64,000 nt of DNA, from assembly GCF_964355755.1 (NCBI RefSeq), contig NC_092678.1, positions 8,714,922-8,778,921 of the forward strand. The letters run 5' to 3'. The notes beneath the pieces are model-generated. The model was given only the letters and a program-made list of their open reading frames with translations. It searched no databases and had not been told where the DNA came from. Each line of letters begins with the position of its first letter. The stretch's first letter is position 1. The position numbers were made by a program, and so were the translations under genes. Below are positions 22,249 through 34,040 of the stretch, piece after piece. The DNA comes from Antedon mediterranea. Lineage: Eukaryota; Echinodermata; Crinoidea; Comatulida; Antedonidae.

Positions 22249-24846
22249 ATGGATGGTTACCAAATACACCGGAGACCAGCACTGGTCATCCTAACTGGTC
22301 TGGATTTATGCACAAGTACTGGATCAGTAGAGAAGTCGACAATAGAGTTTCTGCCGATCATTCTAAATGACCCAAATGATAATTCGACAGTGTATACTAC
22401 ACTCTGTAAATGTATATCTTATAGCTCTTCACATAATCAACCACTGTGGGTTGAAACAATACAGTTAAGAAAAGGCATGCCTGCCAGTTGTTGTCAGGCT
22501 TGGATGATTCAATCTTCTCAAGAGCATCCTGGGTTGTATTGTACATATAATGACTGGTTCGGGTTTGGAAGATGTGCTTTGCTTACTTTATGAACCAAAT
22601 ACTGTCACTTACATTTTAAAGGGAGCTGCATATTCAAAAGCTCTCAGCAGATTTTTTTTTTTAGCAGATTCAGCTGTTTTATCATACAATGATGACACAT
22701 GATGAAGATGTTTCGACTCCAGATATAGACACAGTAAATAAAACAATCGGGAAGATCAAACAGGTATCAAGAACATCTAAGTTGTGGGCTTTATATCACT
22801 AGATGGTATCACTTATTAGGCAATACTGTACCTAGCCGCTCTATCTTCAGACAGTATCATCTATGTTTTACATATTTGCAGCAGCTGATCATGGACAATA
22901 TGCCAAGAGTGGAATGTTATATCTACAGAAAATGCTTGAGGTGAAACACAAATTTCCACATACATATGATATGTTCCATAAGAATGTATATCACACAACG
23001 TGTTATAGTGATGACAAGTTTTCAGACATGACAATAGAAGAACCCTAATGCGAAAAGACAAATAAAGTGGCGGTCTCACACGTGGCAGACTTCGTCATAC
23101 GAAATCAGTAAAAGTGTGGGTTTCTAGCTTATCGCACTTAACGCATCTGGAAATGATGATGGATGAAAGGGTCGGTTAAAGAGAGACAAACGAAGTAACA
23201 AAGATTTCGGGAAAGTACTACAGAAAGACCATTTATAGTGGTAAGCGATCCTCTTGTGATAGCTTCACTCTCAACTGGATTGAATATAACCGACACAAAC
23301 CAGTTGTGAACAAGCTTGGAACATTGGCCAAGACATCCAAGAAAGCTTGGACGATGCCACTCACCTATGAAAGTAAAACTACTAAGTTCTCTTGAAAAGC
23401 ATGTAATAGTTGGAACAAAGAAGATTTCTGTCAAAAAAACGGTTCTCTTCAACAGACTTATTGTTCTCTCTGAAAGAGACGGAGACATCGAAACGGCATT
23501 TGGATATGAACTGACACCTGTTCCAAAAGCTTTGTTTAAGATGGACAAATTTATGAGAAAGCCAGAAAAATCAAAATTTGGTCGAATGCTGAAGGAGAAT
23601 GTTACCAACACCACCACAATAGATGCCGTATCTGTTCACATTGTTGATGGTGGTTGGTTCTTACACCAAGTACCATGGAATAAAGTGGTTACTTTTCTGA
23701 TGTTTTGATGTCCTACATAGGCCTCTTCCAGAGGAAATTTAATGGTGGTGTATAGTTGTTTGGGATGGATATCCTAGCAAACCAAAGGCTACGAGCATCA
23801 TCGAAAAACATTCCAGAAGAAAACAAGCAGTAATGTGAACATTACTCTAGATACCAAGGTTTAATCAGAACGAGAGGAAGCATCTTTCATAACATTACTC
23901 TCTCAGGAAATGGAAAGATGTGGTATTAAAACCATCCAAGCTGATGAAGATGCAGACACGGTAATGGTTAAAGAAGCTATATCTCAAACCAATTGTTCTG
24001 ATACAAATGCGGTCGTAGTTGCAGAAGATACAGATGTGTTAGTTCTTTTATGCTACCATTGTCCAACCAAAGCTCTTTTTTCAAATAAGTAGCTGAATCT
24101 TTAACATATCGTCTATTACTGGTTTAATCGCTGACCTTGATGAATTTCTTTTTAATTATGCATGGTCTGTATGTGACACTGTATCATCTATATGTGGATA
24201 CACTAAACCAGCTACATTTACAAGAAGAAATTCCCTCCTACTGTTGTATCGATTTTCACCAACCCGCTATCAAGCATCAAAAATGTTAGTAAATATGGTA
24301 TTAAGGCTACGTTGATTACATGGTCTGAATCCAGATATCTTGTCCAAGGCAAGACATGACTAATTTGTGCGACAGGCAGCAAAGGGTAAACTAAATCCAG
24401 ACAGACTACCACCAAAAATTGTTCAACTATAAAGCACTCTCATCAGCAAGTTATTACATGGAAGCTCTTGAATACAAATGCTATAAACCCGATGAAAGAG
24501 GCTGGAGGATTTATGACAATTATCTCCAATCATGACAGACGATGATATTGCACCTCAATCTTTACTGAAATCAATATGCTGTAACTGCAAAGGAGGAAAC
24601 CTATGCAGCACAAACAAATGCAGCTGTAGAAAGTACTCTATAGCATGTGTTGATGCGTGTGGTTATTGCAGTGGTCACTGCTCTAATGGTAAAGGAACAT
24701 ACGAGGAAAGTGATGACGATTGCTCGATAGCTGTATGTTTATTGTGGCCATTTTATTGTAGATATTCAAATTACATGGATTTTAATGCTATATGTTATGA
24801 ATCCACGGACTACATGACCATTTCCATTTTTAAAGATAAAAAATAG
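22249..24846 (+). pseudogene. Degenerate XPG/FEN-like and CXC-type protein inside the transposon
   Basis: Pieces appear in several frames. Around 22249-22610 is an N-terminal part (LVILTGLDLCTSTGS, PLWVETIQLRKGMPASC). At 23316-23708 are VGTKKISVKKTVLFNRL and VHIVDGGWFLHQVPW. Near 23765 is WDGYPSKPK. At 23910-24092 is the acidic nuclease-like block QADEDADTVMVKEAI and VVVAEDTDVLVLL, the spacing of Asp/Glu seen in XPG-I/FEN regions. At 24532-24720 is a Cys-rich tail (ICCNCKGGNLC, CSCRKYSIACVDACGYC) like tesmin/TSO1 CXC repeats. Stops and frame changes separate every piece, so it is inactive. Confidence 0.6.
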
Positions 24847-25167
24847 CAATTGTGCAAAAAAACATTTCAGAATAGTGTATTTGTATTTCGAAACCCAAAA
24901 ACTATATACTGTGCAATACAATATGGCGGCCATTTTGAACTCTAATATGGCAAGGTATAAGATTTTGAAAATGTTTATTCTGTAACCATAGACTTAGGCC
25001 TAGTCAACCAAATCAGATATGATGATAGAAGTTGAGATGTGGAAAATTCTGTAAATGCTATGGCAGCCATGTTGAAAAACAAAATGGCGGTCATTTAGTG
25101 AACTTAAAAATGATTTATTTGCATTCCTTGACCCTCAAAACATACACTTTGCCACCAAAATCACATC

Positions 25168-25402
25168 CATATTTTTTATTTTATTTATTCAATTTCTGCC
25201 ATATACATAAATAAAGAAGACAAAACAATTATAAAAGGAGGCACGGAAAGACCAAACAGGTGCTAAACACCTATGCTAGTTGGTCAACCCAGAACAGAGA
25301 AAAATAAATAAATTACGTTCTACAATAAAAGCATCGACAAGAAAGCGACCAACTACACACATTTTCAATATCAAAATTATTTAAAAAATAAAATATAATT
25401 TG
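25168..25402 (-). mobile_element. Short retroposon-like insertion in the transposon arm
   Basis: The left arm reads continuously across ATGGATGTGATTTTGG, but the right arm is broken at this site by about 235 bp. That segment starts T-rich and contains GGCACGGAAAGACC and GCTAGTTGGTCAACCC. Its T-rich + end suggests a retrotransposed 3' end inserted on the minus strand. Exact limits are uncertain. Confidence 0.45.
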
Positions 25403-25744
25403 TAGAAGCTGAGATATGAGAAAATCTGTATTTTATGGCGGCCATTTTGAAAAACAAAATGGCGGCCATTGAGTAATCTTCAAAATGCTGTATTTGGATT
25501 CCTTGACCCTAAAAACATATACTTTACCACCAAAATCATGTCCATACATGATGTAGAAGCTGAGTTATGAGGAAAAATATGTAATTTATGGCGGCCATTT
25601 TAAAAATCCAAAATGGCGACTTTCCCCAGGCCAGATGAACTGGAACTTGTTTTTGGTGGATATATAGACCCCAAATGACACAAATCAGTTGAGAAACACT
25701 TGTTTCTAATTTTTTCCCAGAGAAAGTGTAAAATGGGGATACTA

Positions 25745-26756
25745 TAAGGCCTGTCGTAGCCTGCCTCAACAATGAACAACGACAGGCAAACGTGTACGCG
25801 TTGCTTTACTATTCACAATAAACGAGATGGCATAACAGCCAGGCACGAAGCCAGAAGAGGTTCGAGGATTCGGAAGAAAATTGATTTTTAAAGTATAGAT
25901 TCATCATTTTTTCAGTTTGATTTAGAACGATGGAAACCATCATGACCCGTGGAGGGGTATACATCATACCACTCTCCCACAAGAGCGTATTTGCTGGGAT
26001 GCAAGTGATATACTTTCATCAATACGTACATGATAGGTCTAACAAGTAATTTTCGAAACCGAGATGTCACATGATTCTAAAATGTTACCAACTTAGCGTC
26101 AGGTCAAAGTTTTACTTTGGATTTGGCTTAAACATCAGCCACGGTAGGTCTATTGATATTGTTAGTGTAAAATGTACAATTTTCAGACTGATATGTTAAA
26201 TAGAAATTACTTTAACTAAAACGTATGTACAGTACATAGATAATGTATGCAGTATGGATCATAAAAAGAAAAGCGTGGATCATATGCAGTACTTTCTGTG
26301 TTACTAGATATACAATAAAATCAATACGAATAATTGAATTCAGTTTAATTTAAAATATACTATGTATGTTGTATGGCGTCATTTATTAATTTATTCTGAT
26401 TGTACTATAGTGCAATCTTTGTACTATGATATTTACTCTTTGTTTATTTAATTTCCGGATATAGATACTTACAGTATTTCTTAATTAAATTTCAGGATAT
26501 CAATCAACACACATTTATCGTCTTATATTAACTAATTTAAATTAATCCTGGTACTACACGTGACATATATATTAATTAACTCTCTTTAATATCTAACCGA
26601 CTCAGTACCTCATTTTTCTTTCAACCCTTTTGTTTACACATCTAACACCATTACTTTCAATATTGTGATTAAACACATTTGTTACATCTAAAACAATTCG
26701 CTGGCCAAGTGACTCTGTCGATTGTAGTACTCGATTAAAACATTTATCTGAAGAAC
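25745..26756. other. Upstream region of the first HYR/FTP/EGF gene
   Basis: AT-rich, no coding exon. It should contain the promoter and 5' UTR of the gene starting at 26757, but no clear TATA or initiator element could be chosen. Confidence 0.35.
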
Positions 26757-29700
26757 ATGTTTAGCAAAGGATGGATTCTGAGGTTACTAATTCTAGTTCT
26801 GGTTCAGTGCCTCGTCTGCTCATCTAAAAACGGTACGGTAGGTCTGATGGCTAATCTGATAATAGGTATTAGGCACCTTGTTACAACCTTTATAGAAAAA
26901 TGACCAACAGTAACATTGACTATACAGCTTACTATGTCGGTCGGTCGGTTGGTCGGTCAGTCGGTCAGTAGACACTAACTTGAGCACGCGACTGCAGCCA
27001 TGTATATGGCCTTGTTAAAATTATTTAGGTCTATTTGAATTTGAATTTGTATGCTATGTTCAGACCCGAACTAGTGGTCGTTCCTTGAAACCTGGAGACA
27101 AACCTAGAACATACTCTGACTTAGTTTCTGACTAAATAAATAAGCCTAGGAAATAGTAGCCCTAGCTATCGCAGATAATAAATTAAGTCTATTTGTCTGT
27201 TTTATATTATGGATCAAACCGTAACACACCTACAACTGTTCTAAATTCTTAATATCTGGCATATTTATTTGAATATCGAATGTCAAGCCAAGCCATGTGA
27301 AAAGTCGGCAAATTGGCACAGCAGGGTTGCACTTTCTTATGTTTTTATAGTTTATCTCAATCCAGGTAATTGGTTTGACTTTTTATTCTTTGATAATGTC
27401 CAAACAATACATAACTGAATATTGTTCTGAAAGGTATGAGCTAATAATAGGAACTTGCTTCTTCGTTCTTGCTTTTTCCACGGACTACAGTTATAAACGG
27501 CAGATTGTTTTTTGAAGGCTTGGGCTATTTATATGATATTTTATGCGTGGTATAGTATACATTCGTTCTGAAATGAAAAGTATGAATTTGCACTTTATTG
27601 CGTGATGCTCTTTCAATCAAACAATAGCGCCTAATTTACTGTTTCAACTACCATAATTTCAACATTTTTTTTATATTGTGTGCCAGCAAATGCAATACCT
27701 TAAACAAACCCAAGCGCCACATTAAACATAGGTTTTGTATTCGTTAAATGGGGAGAAAAGTTTTATTCTTTGAAAGCATGACAGTCAATCTTTCAACTAA
27801 TACAAATATTATTTTCATTCAACTCATACATATTGACTATTGTTTGTGTTTCCTCTACAGTTTCTCCAAATGTAACATGTCCGAATAATATTATTGCATA
27901 TTCTCGTTACACAAAACCTGTAACATGGGATCCACCAACAGTAACTGATGATGTTGATACTGATCTGGTTGCAACTTGTACGCCACCTTCTGGTTCATCG
28001 TTTAATTCTGGTTCTAGTCGTACTATAACATGTACTGCAACTGACAGTAGTGGTAATACTGATGAATGCACATTTACTGTAAGAATGGCAACATGTAGGT
28101 CTATTTGTTTAGAGTTTGTATGTTTGCAAATATTATTTACGTTATTTTATGTTTTTACGTTATTTTATTGTGACTTACAATATTATAAAAGAAAAAAAAG
28201 AAATACAGTTTAATCTTATTTGATATGAAGAAGCATTTCCACTCATACCATAGGCGGATCCAAATGGGAAAAAGAAGCATTTTTCAAATCCAATACAAAA
28301 TGCTGTAAGCGTATGTTGTATGTTACGGTTATAACGAATAAAGATACCTTACAGCCCTCTATGTCTATGTATGTGGCACTTCATTAAAAAGTATAGATAC
28401 AACTAAAATAATGTATTAATGATAGTAAATTACCACTATGTGAGTTGTTATTTAGTTTCTGAAAGCCCTGCTAATTTTTCGGCTGTTTTTAAAATTTTCG
28501 GTTTACTTTTATTTTGTTTCTCTATTGAGATCAAGCCACTGATACCCACAGCATTGCCATTTTTCAGTAATTTTCCGTTGGATTTAAATCTAATAATAAA
28601 TATTCTATTATCTATAAAATATTATCATCATAATACACTGTGTGTAATGTCGAACAGGCTATTATTATATTTCTAGATATAGGGATCGATGTACAACTCG
28701 ATCCATTCCTTGATTCATGTTTATTTTATTATACAGCTGAAGTTACAGTAGCATCTATAGCGAAACCGGCTTACCAGTCGACAACCTATACTTACAGTGG
28801 TGTAACATATGACGCTAATTTAGCTCTTGACGGTTCTATTAATACATGCTCACGTACTATTGGTAAGTGATGACACCTAAAATAGCAGATAAGTGATATT
28901 ACTACAAATAATCATAAATACAAATAATATACTTTTTCTTATAACTAGTTAGACTCTACACTGTTCAAAATCCAGATGCTGTTATACCAATTTTAGCCTA
29001 TTAAGACCATCTAGTATTTCCACACAAAAATGAAATTTATTATAATCATATTATTTAGTTTACAAATTGCTTACCAATGTTGTAGAATGGGCCTACACCC
29101 CTTGGGGTGTTGATTAAGAAAACAGTTACTAAAAGTAATATTATTTAAATTGATTTTCCTTGGTGTTGCCTAATGGAATTATTGTTTTGATTTTGTTTCT
29201 TACAGTTGAAAGCAACCCTTACTGGTATGTTGATTTAGGACTTATATACAGTGTTAACTATGTGGTTATACATCCTGCAGTCGGATATGAAGGTATACTG
29301 TATAGTCATTGTTCGTTTTATAAATATAAAATCTGGTATTTAGTTTAATTTATTGGTTGTATTCTTAAAATGTGATTGGTTAATTACCCATCAGGTTTCA
29401 TTCGGCATTACCTTTACCTAACGGAAAAGTGTAATGGTGAAAATCAACACGTTCTAATAATAAAAATATAAAAAATAATAAACATGGCTGCTAAGATAAG
29501 ATGAGTTGTATGTTTGTCAAATTTATAATTATCATTTTACTGTGTGCCAAATAACTTTTTTGATCCTATACTGATCATCATCAAAATCAGATAGTTATTA
29601 TTCTCTTTGGCAACCTCCCACAATTTATTCAAATTCGGAAAACTTTGCATAAATGAATAAATGTTCCTGAAAACTTGATCTGTGCACTGATGTCTAGAAA

Positions 29701-32700
29701 ACACAAGTAGTAAAAGTAGGTCTACAAAATTCAGATGTACAGTATCTGAAATTAGAGTTTTCTACACATCCTATGGATGAATATAATACTTTGTATTGAG
29801 CGATACTAAAATTATCTTCTTTTACCTGAAACATTTCAGAAACTCTTGTTGACACTGATGTCCATGCTTCTACTTCAACCAGTTCACTCTTTGATGGTAA
29901 TAACCTATGTGGATCTGCTTCTTTAGCACAGCTCTCTTCAAAGGGATATTACACAGTAGACTGCATTAATACATTGATTAATGGGCAATATGTATCTATA
30001 TCTAAAATGGGAAATAACGATATAATGTTGTGTAATGTGCAAGTTTACGTAGGTAAATATTATTCACTTGTTAGTCCTCATGATTAAGAACATCAGGTCG
30101 TCATTGACTGTTCAGTTTACATATGCAAAAATATATATGTGCTTCATAGTTTATTTAGTTATTTTCATTTTTAATATTAAAAAAAAAATGTAAACCTGTA
30201 ACCCAACATCCCTTATTGGGTACACTCCTAGGGCCAGGAGGATCCTGAACCATGGGTCGCTTATGTCCCTGATCGGATCACTGCACCTAATGTACAACAT
30301 CCGATTATTATTCAGAGTATGTATTGGTCTTGGATAATCCGATATGCTGTAGGCGGTCGCAAAAATCTAGAAACTAAAACACAGTTTTGTGAGGAGAGAA
30401 GTATTAGCACGTCCAATATTCCCCACATGCGCACAAATCGAAAACCTTCTGTTAACATGCAAGAACTCAGCTATGCAACTATGCAATACAGTAAACGTAA
30501 CCACGTGAATAAAGATGCGGTGCGGTTGTAGAAAATCTCAGGTTTGGCCTACTGGTGGCTGCAACTTACGTGGTTATTGATTGTTAATAATCACGTCTTT
30601 CCAAGATTCGTTTTGATAATGATTCTTTTTCCTCTTATAATTTTATTTGTTAATATTATTATATGTATTTATTGTTAGATATAACGAGATGTCGTAGTGA
30701 CCCATGCCAAAATGGAGGAACATGTATTGATTTTGTGAATCGATTTGAATGTAACTGTACATCAGGATGGGATGGAGAAACATGTGGCATTGGTTAGTGA
30801 GCATGTCTCTCAATTTCCATCAGTCATTTTCACCTTAATACTTAACCCTCCTTTCTTGTATTGCATTTCTGTTCATGTTATGGCAGATAGATCAGAATGG
30901 GATGGAGACGTACGTACAAATATGGCATTATTCTAAATTTCACTCTTTTATGCCAATAAATAACAATTGCACTTCTCCAATATCTTTTTAGTGAAACATT
31001 ATACTATGGCTGTGTGACGTGTACATTGTTTATATAAACATTAGACTATAAGAGAATTCCATGTATAGTAGCTTACAGTAAATAGAGGTATATTTTGGTT
31101 ATAAATTACACTGAACATTATACTAACACTTTGTTAAACCATGCGTTCCGTTCGACATTTATACTCTACCATTAGGGATTTAGAAAAAAACAGGTATGGA
31201 ATAAAAACAGGTATCTAGTCATTTATAATTCTCCATTCACTGTTATAAATATTAGACGCTGCAATATGTGGTAGTAACCCGTGCATGAATGCAGGTTCTT
31301 GTAGCAGTCAGCAGGATGAGTTCAATTGTACTTGCCTCTCTGGATTCTCTGGATCCTTTTGTGAAATAAGTAAGTACATTTTAAAGTAACACTAGTATTA
31401 TCATCTTATATCCGATAAATGAATGAATGATGCTTGATGAACAATTGACGAGAACCAACGAAAGAAAGAAGGAAAATAGACAAAACAAACAGTACATCTT
31501 TCATTTACACAGTAACATATAACTTGCTTATTACCTCTTTTTTATTTAAATACATTTAGATATTGATGAATGTGCAAGTAATCCATGTTATAATAATGGT
31601 ACCTGCATTGATGATGTCTATGATTATATATGTCAATGTTCAGGTGGCTGGACAGGTGTTAACTGTGACCAAGGTACCATACCATTATCATGTACTTATG
31701 TCTACAAGCTTAGATTAGATTCAATTTTGCCTAAAGTTTCTATCCTTTTAAAAGAACCGTTATACGTGGACTGTGTAGGTGATTCAAACAGAAACTAGAT
31801 GCTAAAAAAACATGTTAATAACATAACTTGATAATATTCAAAAACCCAATAGAGCGTAGATTTTATGAGATGACCCTCTAGCTAGTAGAATACTGTAATA
31901 CCAATCTAATACTTTTCTGAAGATTCTGAGAATCCAAATGTGATATGTCCTAGTGATATTGAACAAAGTTCAGATGTAGACCTGACAACAGTGACCTGGA
32001 GTGAACCCTCTGTCACTGACAATGTTGATACCGACCTGTCAGCCACTTGTAATCCACCTTCTGGTTCTCTGTTTGATATTGGTTCAACTGATGTATTTTG
32101 TTCTTCTATGGATACAGATGGTAATACCGGGATCTGTGCATTTACACTTACAATCAGTGGTAATGTTCTTTTTATTTAAATGGACTTGAACAAAAGATAA
32201 TACAGATTTGGTTCTTGTCAATAAATGTGTTGTTTAACGGTAGATGAGTTTTGGATGCATCCTAAGATGAGAAGGTTGTCAGCTTGTTACTGTTATTGTT
32301 TTACTAATCTGTGTGGTAGACGGTAGACCTACATTTAAACGAATTTCATAATTCCACGCCTTCCAATGGTATAATAAGATAATGTACGATTTAGTAAAAA
32401 AAAAACACCTTATATTAATGTCTTTCCATTAAAACCCGTCATTTAATTTTTAAGGTTCATCTGTACCCGGTTACAAGATTGTCGTAATAATGGTTATTGT
32501 CATCATTTTGGTGATGTTTGCTGCTTTTGTTATTTATCGGTATTGATTTTGTAATTTTTCTATACTAATATTACTAATAACCATTGTATGGCACTATTTG
32601 CAAAGAGCAAAGTGCTTAAATTTGCTGTTGTCATTTTAAATTAGACAATAGCTCATTAAACAACGATTTAAACACAACGCAAACTTTCCTCTACAAATGA

Positions 32701-34040
32701 GAAGTTGTCAACGATTAAGAAATACAGGCCTACACTTTACTGTTGTTGTTTTCTTACACTTTATTAAATTGTTATGCAAACTAAATGCTGCAAAATATAG
32801 TCTGATTAAAATATTTTTCTTTCTGAATAAATAAATAAATGTTGGCCTAGTACATTTCAGAACATACTACTTTATTTTACAGGCTACGTTCTCCTCCAAA
32901 GAGCAAAATGAAGGATAGTACCAAAGTGGTAAATGCCGTTGATAGAGACTATGAAATTCGCCTGCCAACCTCTGACTTTGCTGATGTTGCAGGGCACGCC
33001 GTGTCTGTTGCGGGGTCTATAGTACCTACAAGACCTACTGTGACAAAGCAAACATATTCTACAATTGAGCCTGAGTACATTGAGTTGATCATGTAATTAT
33101 TTATGCCATTCTGTATGATTAAATATCTTGTCAGGGGTTTTTTTTTCAAATGTATAATGTTCATGATGAGTAATATTGAAACACACTGGAAGAGCGCTGT
33201 GCTAATTTTTCATACAATGTAGACCGTAGAATTGTGGCTTTTTTAATTTGATTCATTTTGTAGTTCCCGCTTGTAACTATCATAGTGAGTCAAATGGCCG
33301 AACGGTTAATGCAGGGGCGCCGTTACCGTACCTAAAGAGCAAACAATACTCGACTCGCTCCTAGTTCTGATCTACAGTAAGGTGGAAAAAGTCTCCATGG
33401 ATAAAAACAATAAACCGTGGGTCAAGTGTACACAGTTATAACCCGTGTGCACTTCAAAGAACACCGTTTATCATTCGAGACAAGTAGAGGGTTCACAAAA
33501 TATCCTCTATCTGATAGGACTCCGCTGTGCACTTGTATTTTTCAAATGAGAAGATTAGTATTAGTGTAGTTTCAAAGATTACACTGTGTACTAATTGATT
33601 TATATACTGTACATTTAATAAATATGCAAAATTATGGTTTTACTGACATTGCTAAAAACAAGATTCGCTGCGTAGTTTAAAAATTGATGTAATTACAGAA
33701 TTTAATAATTCGATCATCTTTCAGGGCAAATTCCTCTCCAAAGAGCACAAAGAAAGATGGTACAAATGTGGTGAATACGGTTGATAGAGAATATGAAATC
33801 CATCTGCCAACCTCTGGTTATGTTACAGAACCCACTATGCTAGAAGGGCCCATTGTGCCAGCAGGGCCAAGTGTTGCAGCAGAGCATATTGTACCGACAA
33901 GGCAAAGTATGGCAGCAGATTATATTGTGTATGCAAGATCAGGTGTGGCAGGAGGGCCTAATGTGCTTGCAAGGCCCAATGTAAGCGACCACATCTATTC
34001 AACAATTGAGCAGCCAGAGTACATTGACGTTATCATGTAG
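26757..34040 (+). CDS. Single-pass membrane protein, HYR-FTP-EGF3-HYR-TM, two alternative tails
   Basis: Exons: 26757-26832 (signal peptide [20 protein letters not shown]), 27861-28094 (HYR), 28737-28862, 29206-29292 and 29840-30052 (FTP), 30679-30792, 31256-31369 and 31560-31673 (EGF), 31923-32159 (HYR), 32455-32539 (transmembrane), then terminal exon 32883-33096 or 33725-34040. All domain exons are phase 1-1 and every junction keeps frame: 1614 or 1716 nt, giving 537 or 571 aa. No frame break is seen. HYR and EGF modules are adhesive and the tyrosine tails suggest signalling. I know of no named gene with this order. The donor of exon 1 is the first gt (26833), because the second would shift frame. 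Confidence 0.85.
26919..27008. repeat. GGTC-rich repeat family, copy 2
   Basis: CTTACTATGTCGGTCGGTCG, then CACGCGACTGCAGCCATGTA and GGCCTTGTT, shares its layout with 8076-8255. It lies in intron 1 of the first HYR/FTP/EGF gene. Confidence 0.5.
27861..28094 (+). CDS. HYR domain exon 1 of the first HYR/FTP/EGF gene
   Basis: Encodes [58 protein letters not shown] and FTV, the full HYR consensus with its four cysteines and the TDN-like DDV turn. It is almost identical at nucleotide level to the exon at 43607-43840, far more so than the other exon pairs. Confidence 0.9.
28737..30052 (+). CDS. FTP (F-type-lectin-like) domain exons of the first HYR/FTP/EGF gene
   Basis: Exons 28737-28862, 29206-29292 and 29840-30052 give about 142 residues, normal FTP length. 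Landmarks are [64 protein letters not shown] and MLCNVQVYV. The segment that normally holds the RGDCCxxR fucose and calcium signature reads [13 protein letters not shown] instead, so canonical fucose binding is probably lost while the jelly-roll fold is kept. Confidence 0.75.
30679..31673 (+). CDS. Three EGF-like exons of the first HYR/FTP/EGF gene
   Basis: Exons 30679-30792, 31256-31369 and 31560-31673 are each 114 bp, phase 1-1, one EGF repeat apiece with six cysteines: [24 protein letters not shown] and [16 protein letters not shown]. Only the third starts with the calcium-binding-type IDEC motif. Between the first and second exons, 30889-30915 carries a partial echo of the first exon (AGATCAGAATGGGATGGAGA) that is not an exon. 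Confidence 0.9.
31923..32159 (+). CDS. HYR domain exon 2 of the first HYR/FTP/EGF gene
   Basis: Encodes [50 protein letters not shown] and [19 protein letters not shown]. If the following intron were retained, translation would stop a few codons later (NVLFI) and give a secreted form without the membrane exon. Confidence 0.9.
32455..32539 (+). CDS. Transmembrane exon of the first HYR/FTP/EGF gene
   Basis: Encodes SSVPGYK, then the hydrophobic run [20 protein letters not shown] and R, a type I transmembrane helix. It enters in phase 1 and leaves in phase 2 at CG|gtattg. Both downstream terminal exons accept this phase. Confidence 0.85.
32883..33096 (+). CDS. Terminal exon, cytoplasmic tail A
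   Basis: From acceptor ttttacag the tail starts [11 protein letters not shown], then [16 protein letters not shown], and ends [14 protein letters not shown] before TAA. It has three tyrosines in YxxI/L-like contexts, two of them seven residues apart near the C-terminus. A possible AATAAA at 33617-33622 lies before exon B, which fits alternative last exon use. Confidence 0.8.
33725..34040 (+). CDS. Terminal exon, alternative cytoplasmic tail B
   Basis: The acceptor is tttcag with the same phase as tail A. It starts [19 protein letters not shown], then [11 protein letters not shown]. The middle is longer and rich in V, A, G and P, with repeats of the type GPxVxA. It ends [16 protein letters not shown] before TAG. 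It is clearly a duplicated and diverged copy of tail A, keeping all three C-terminal and juxtamembrane tyrosine motifs. Confidence 0.8.

Larger units (their letters stand above)
21688..25744. mobile_element. Decayed 4.06 kb DNA transposon with long inverted ends
   Basis: The outer ends are TAGTATCCC and GGGATACTA, each flanked by TAA (a 3 bp target duplication). The inverted repeats extend about 400 bp or more and contain repeated ATGGCGGCCATTTTG-type palindromic words (near 21815-22150 and 24920-25625). Between them lie fragments of one degraded protein on the + strand. The right arm is interrupted by an insertion at about 25168-25402. A 3 bp duplication with an XPG-like ORF resembles what I recall of Academ-type transposons; that placement is tentative. 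Confidence 0.75.
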
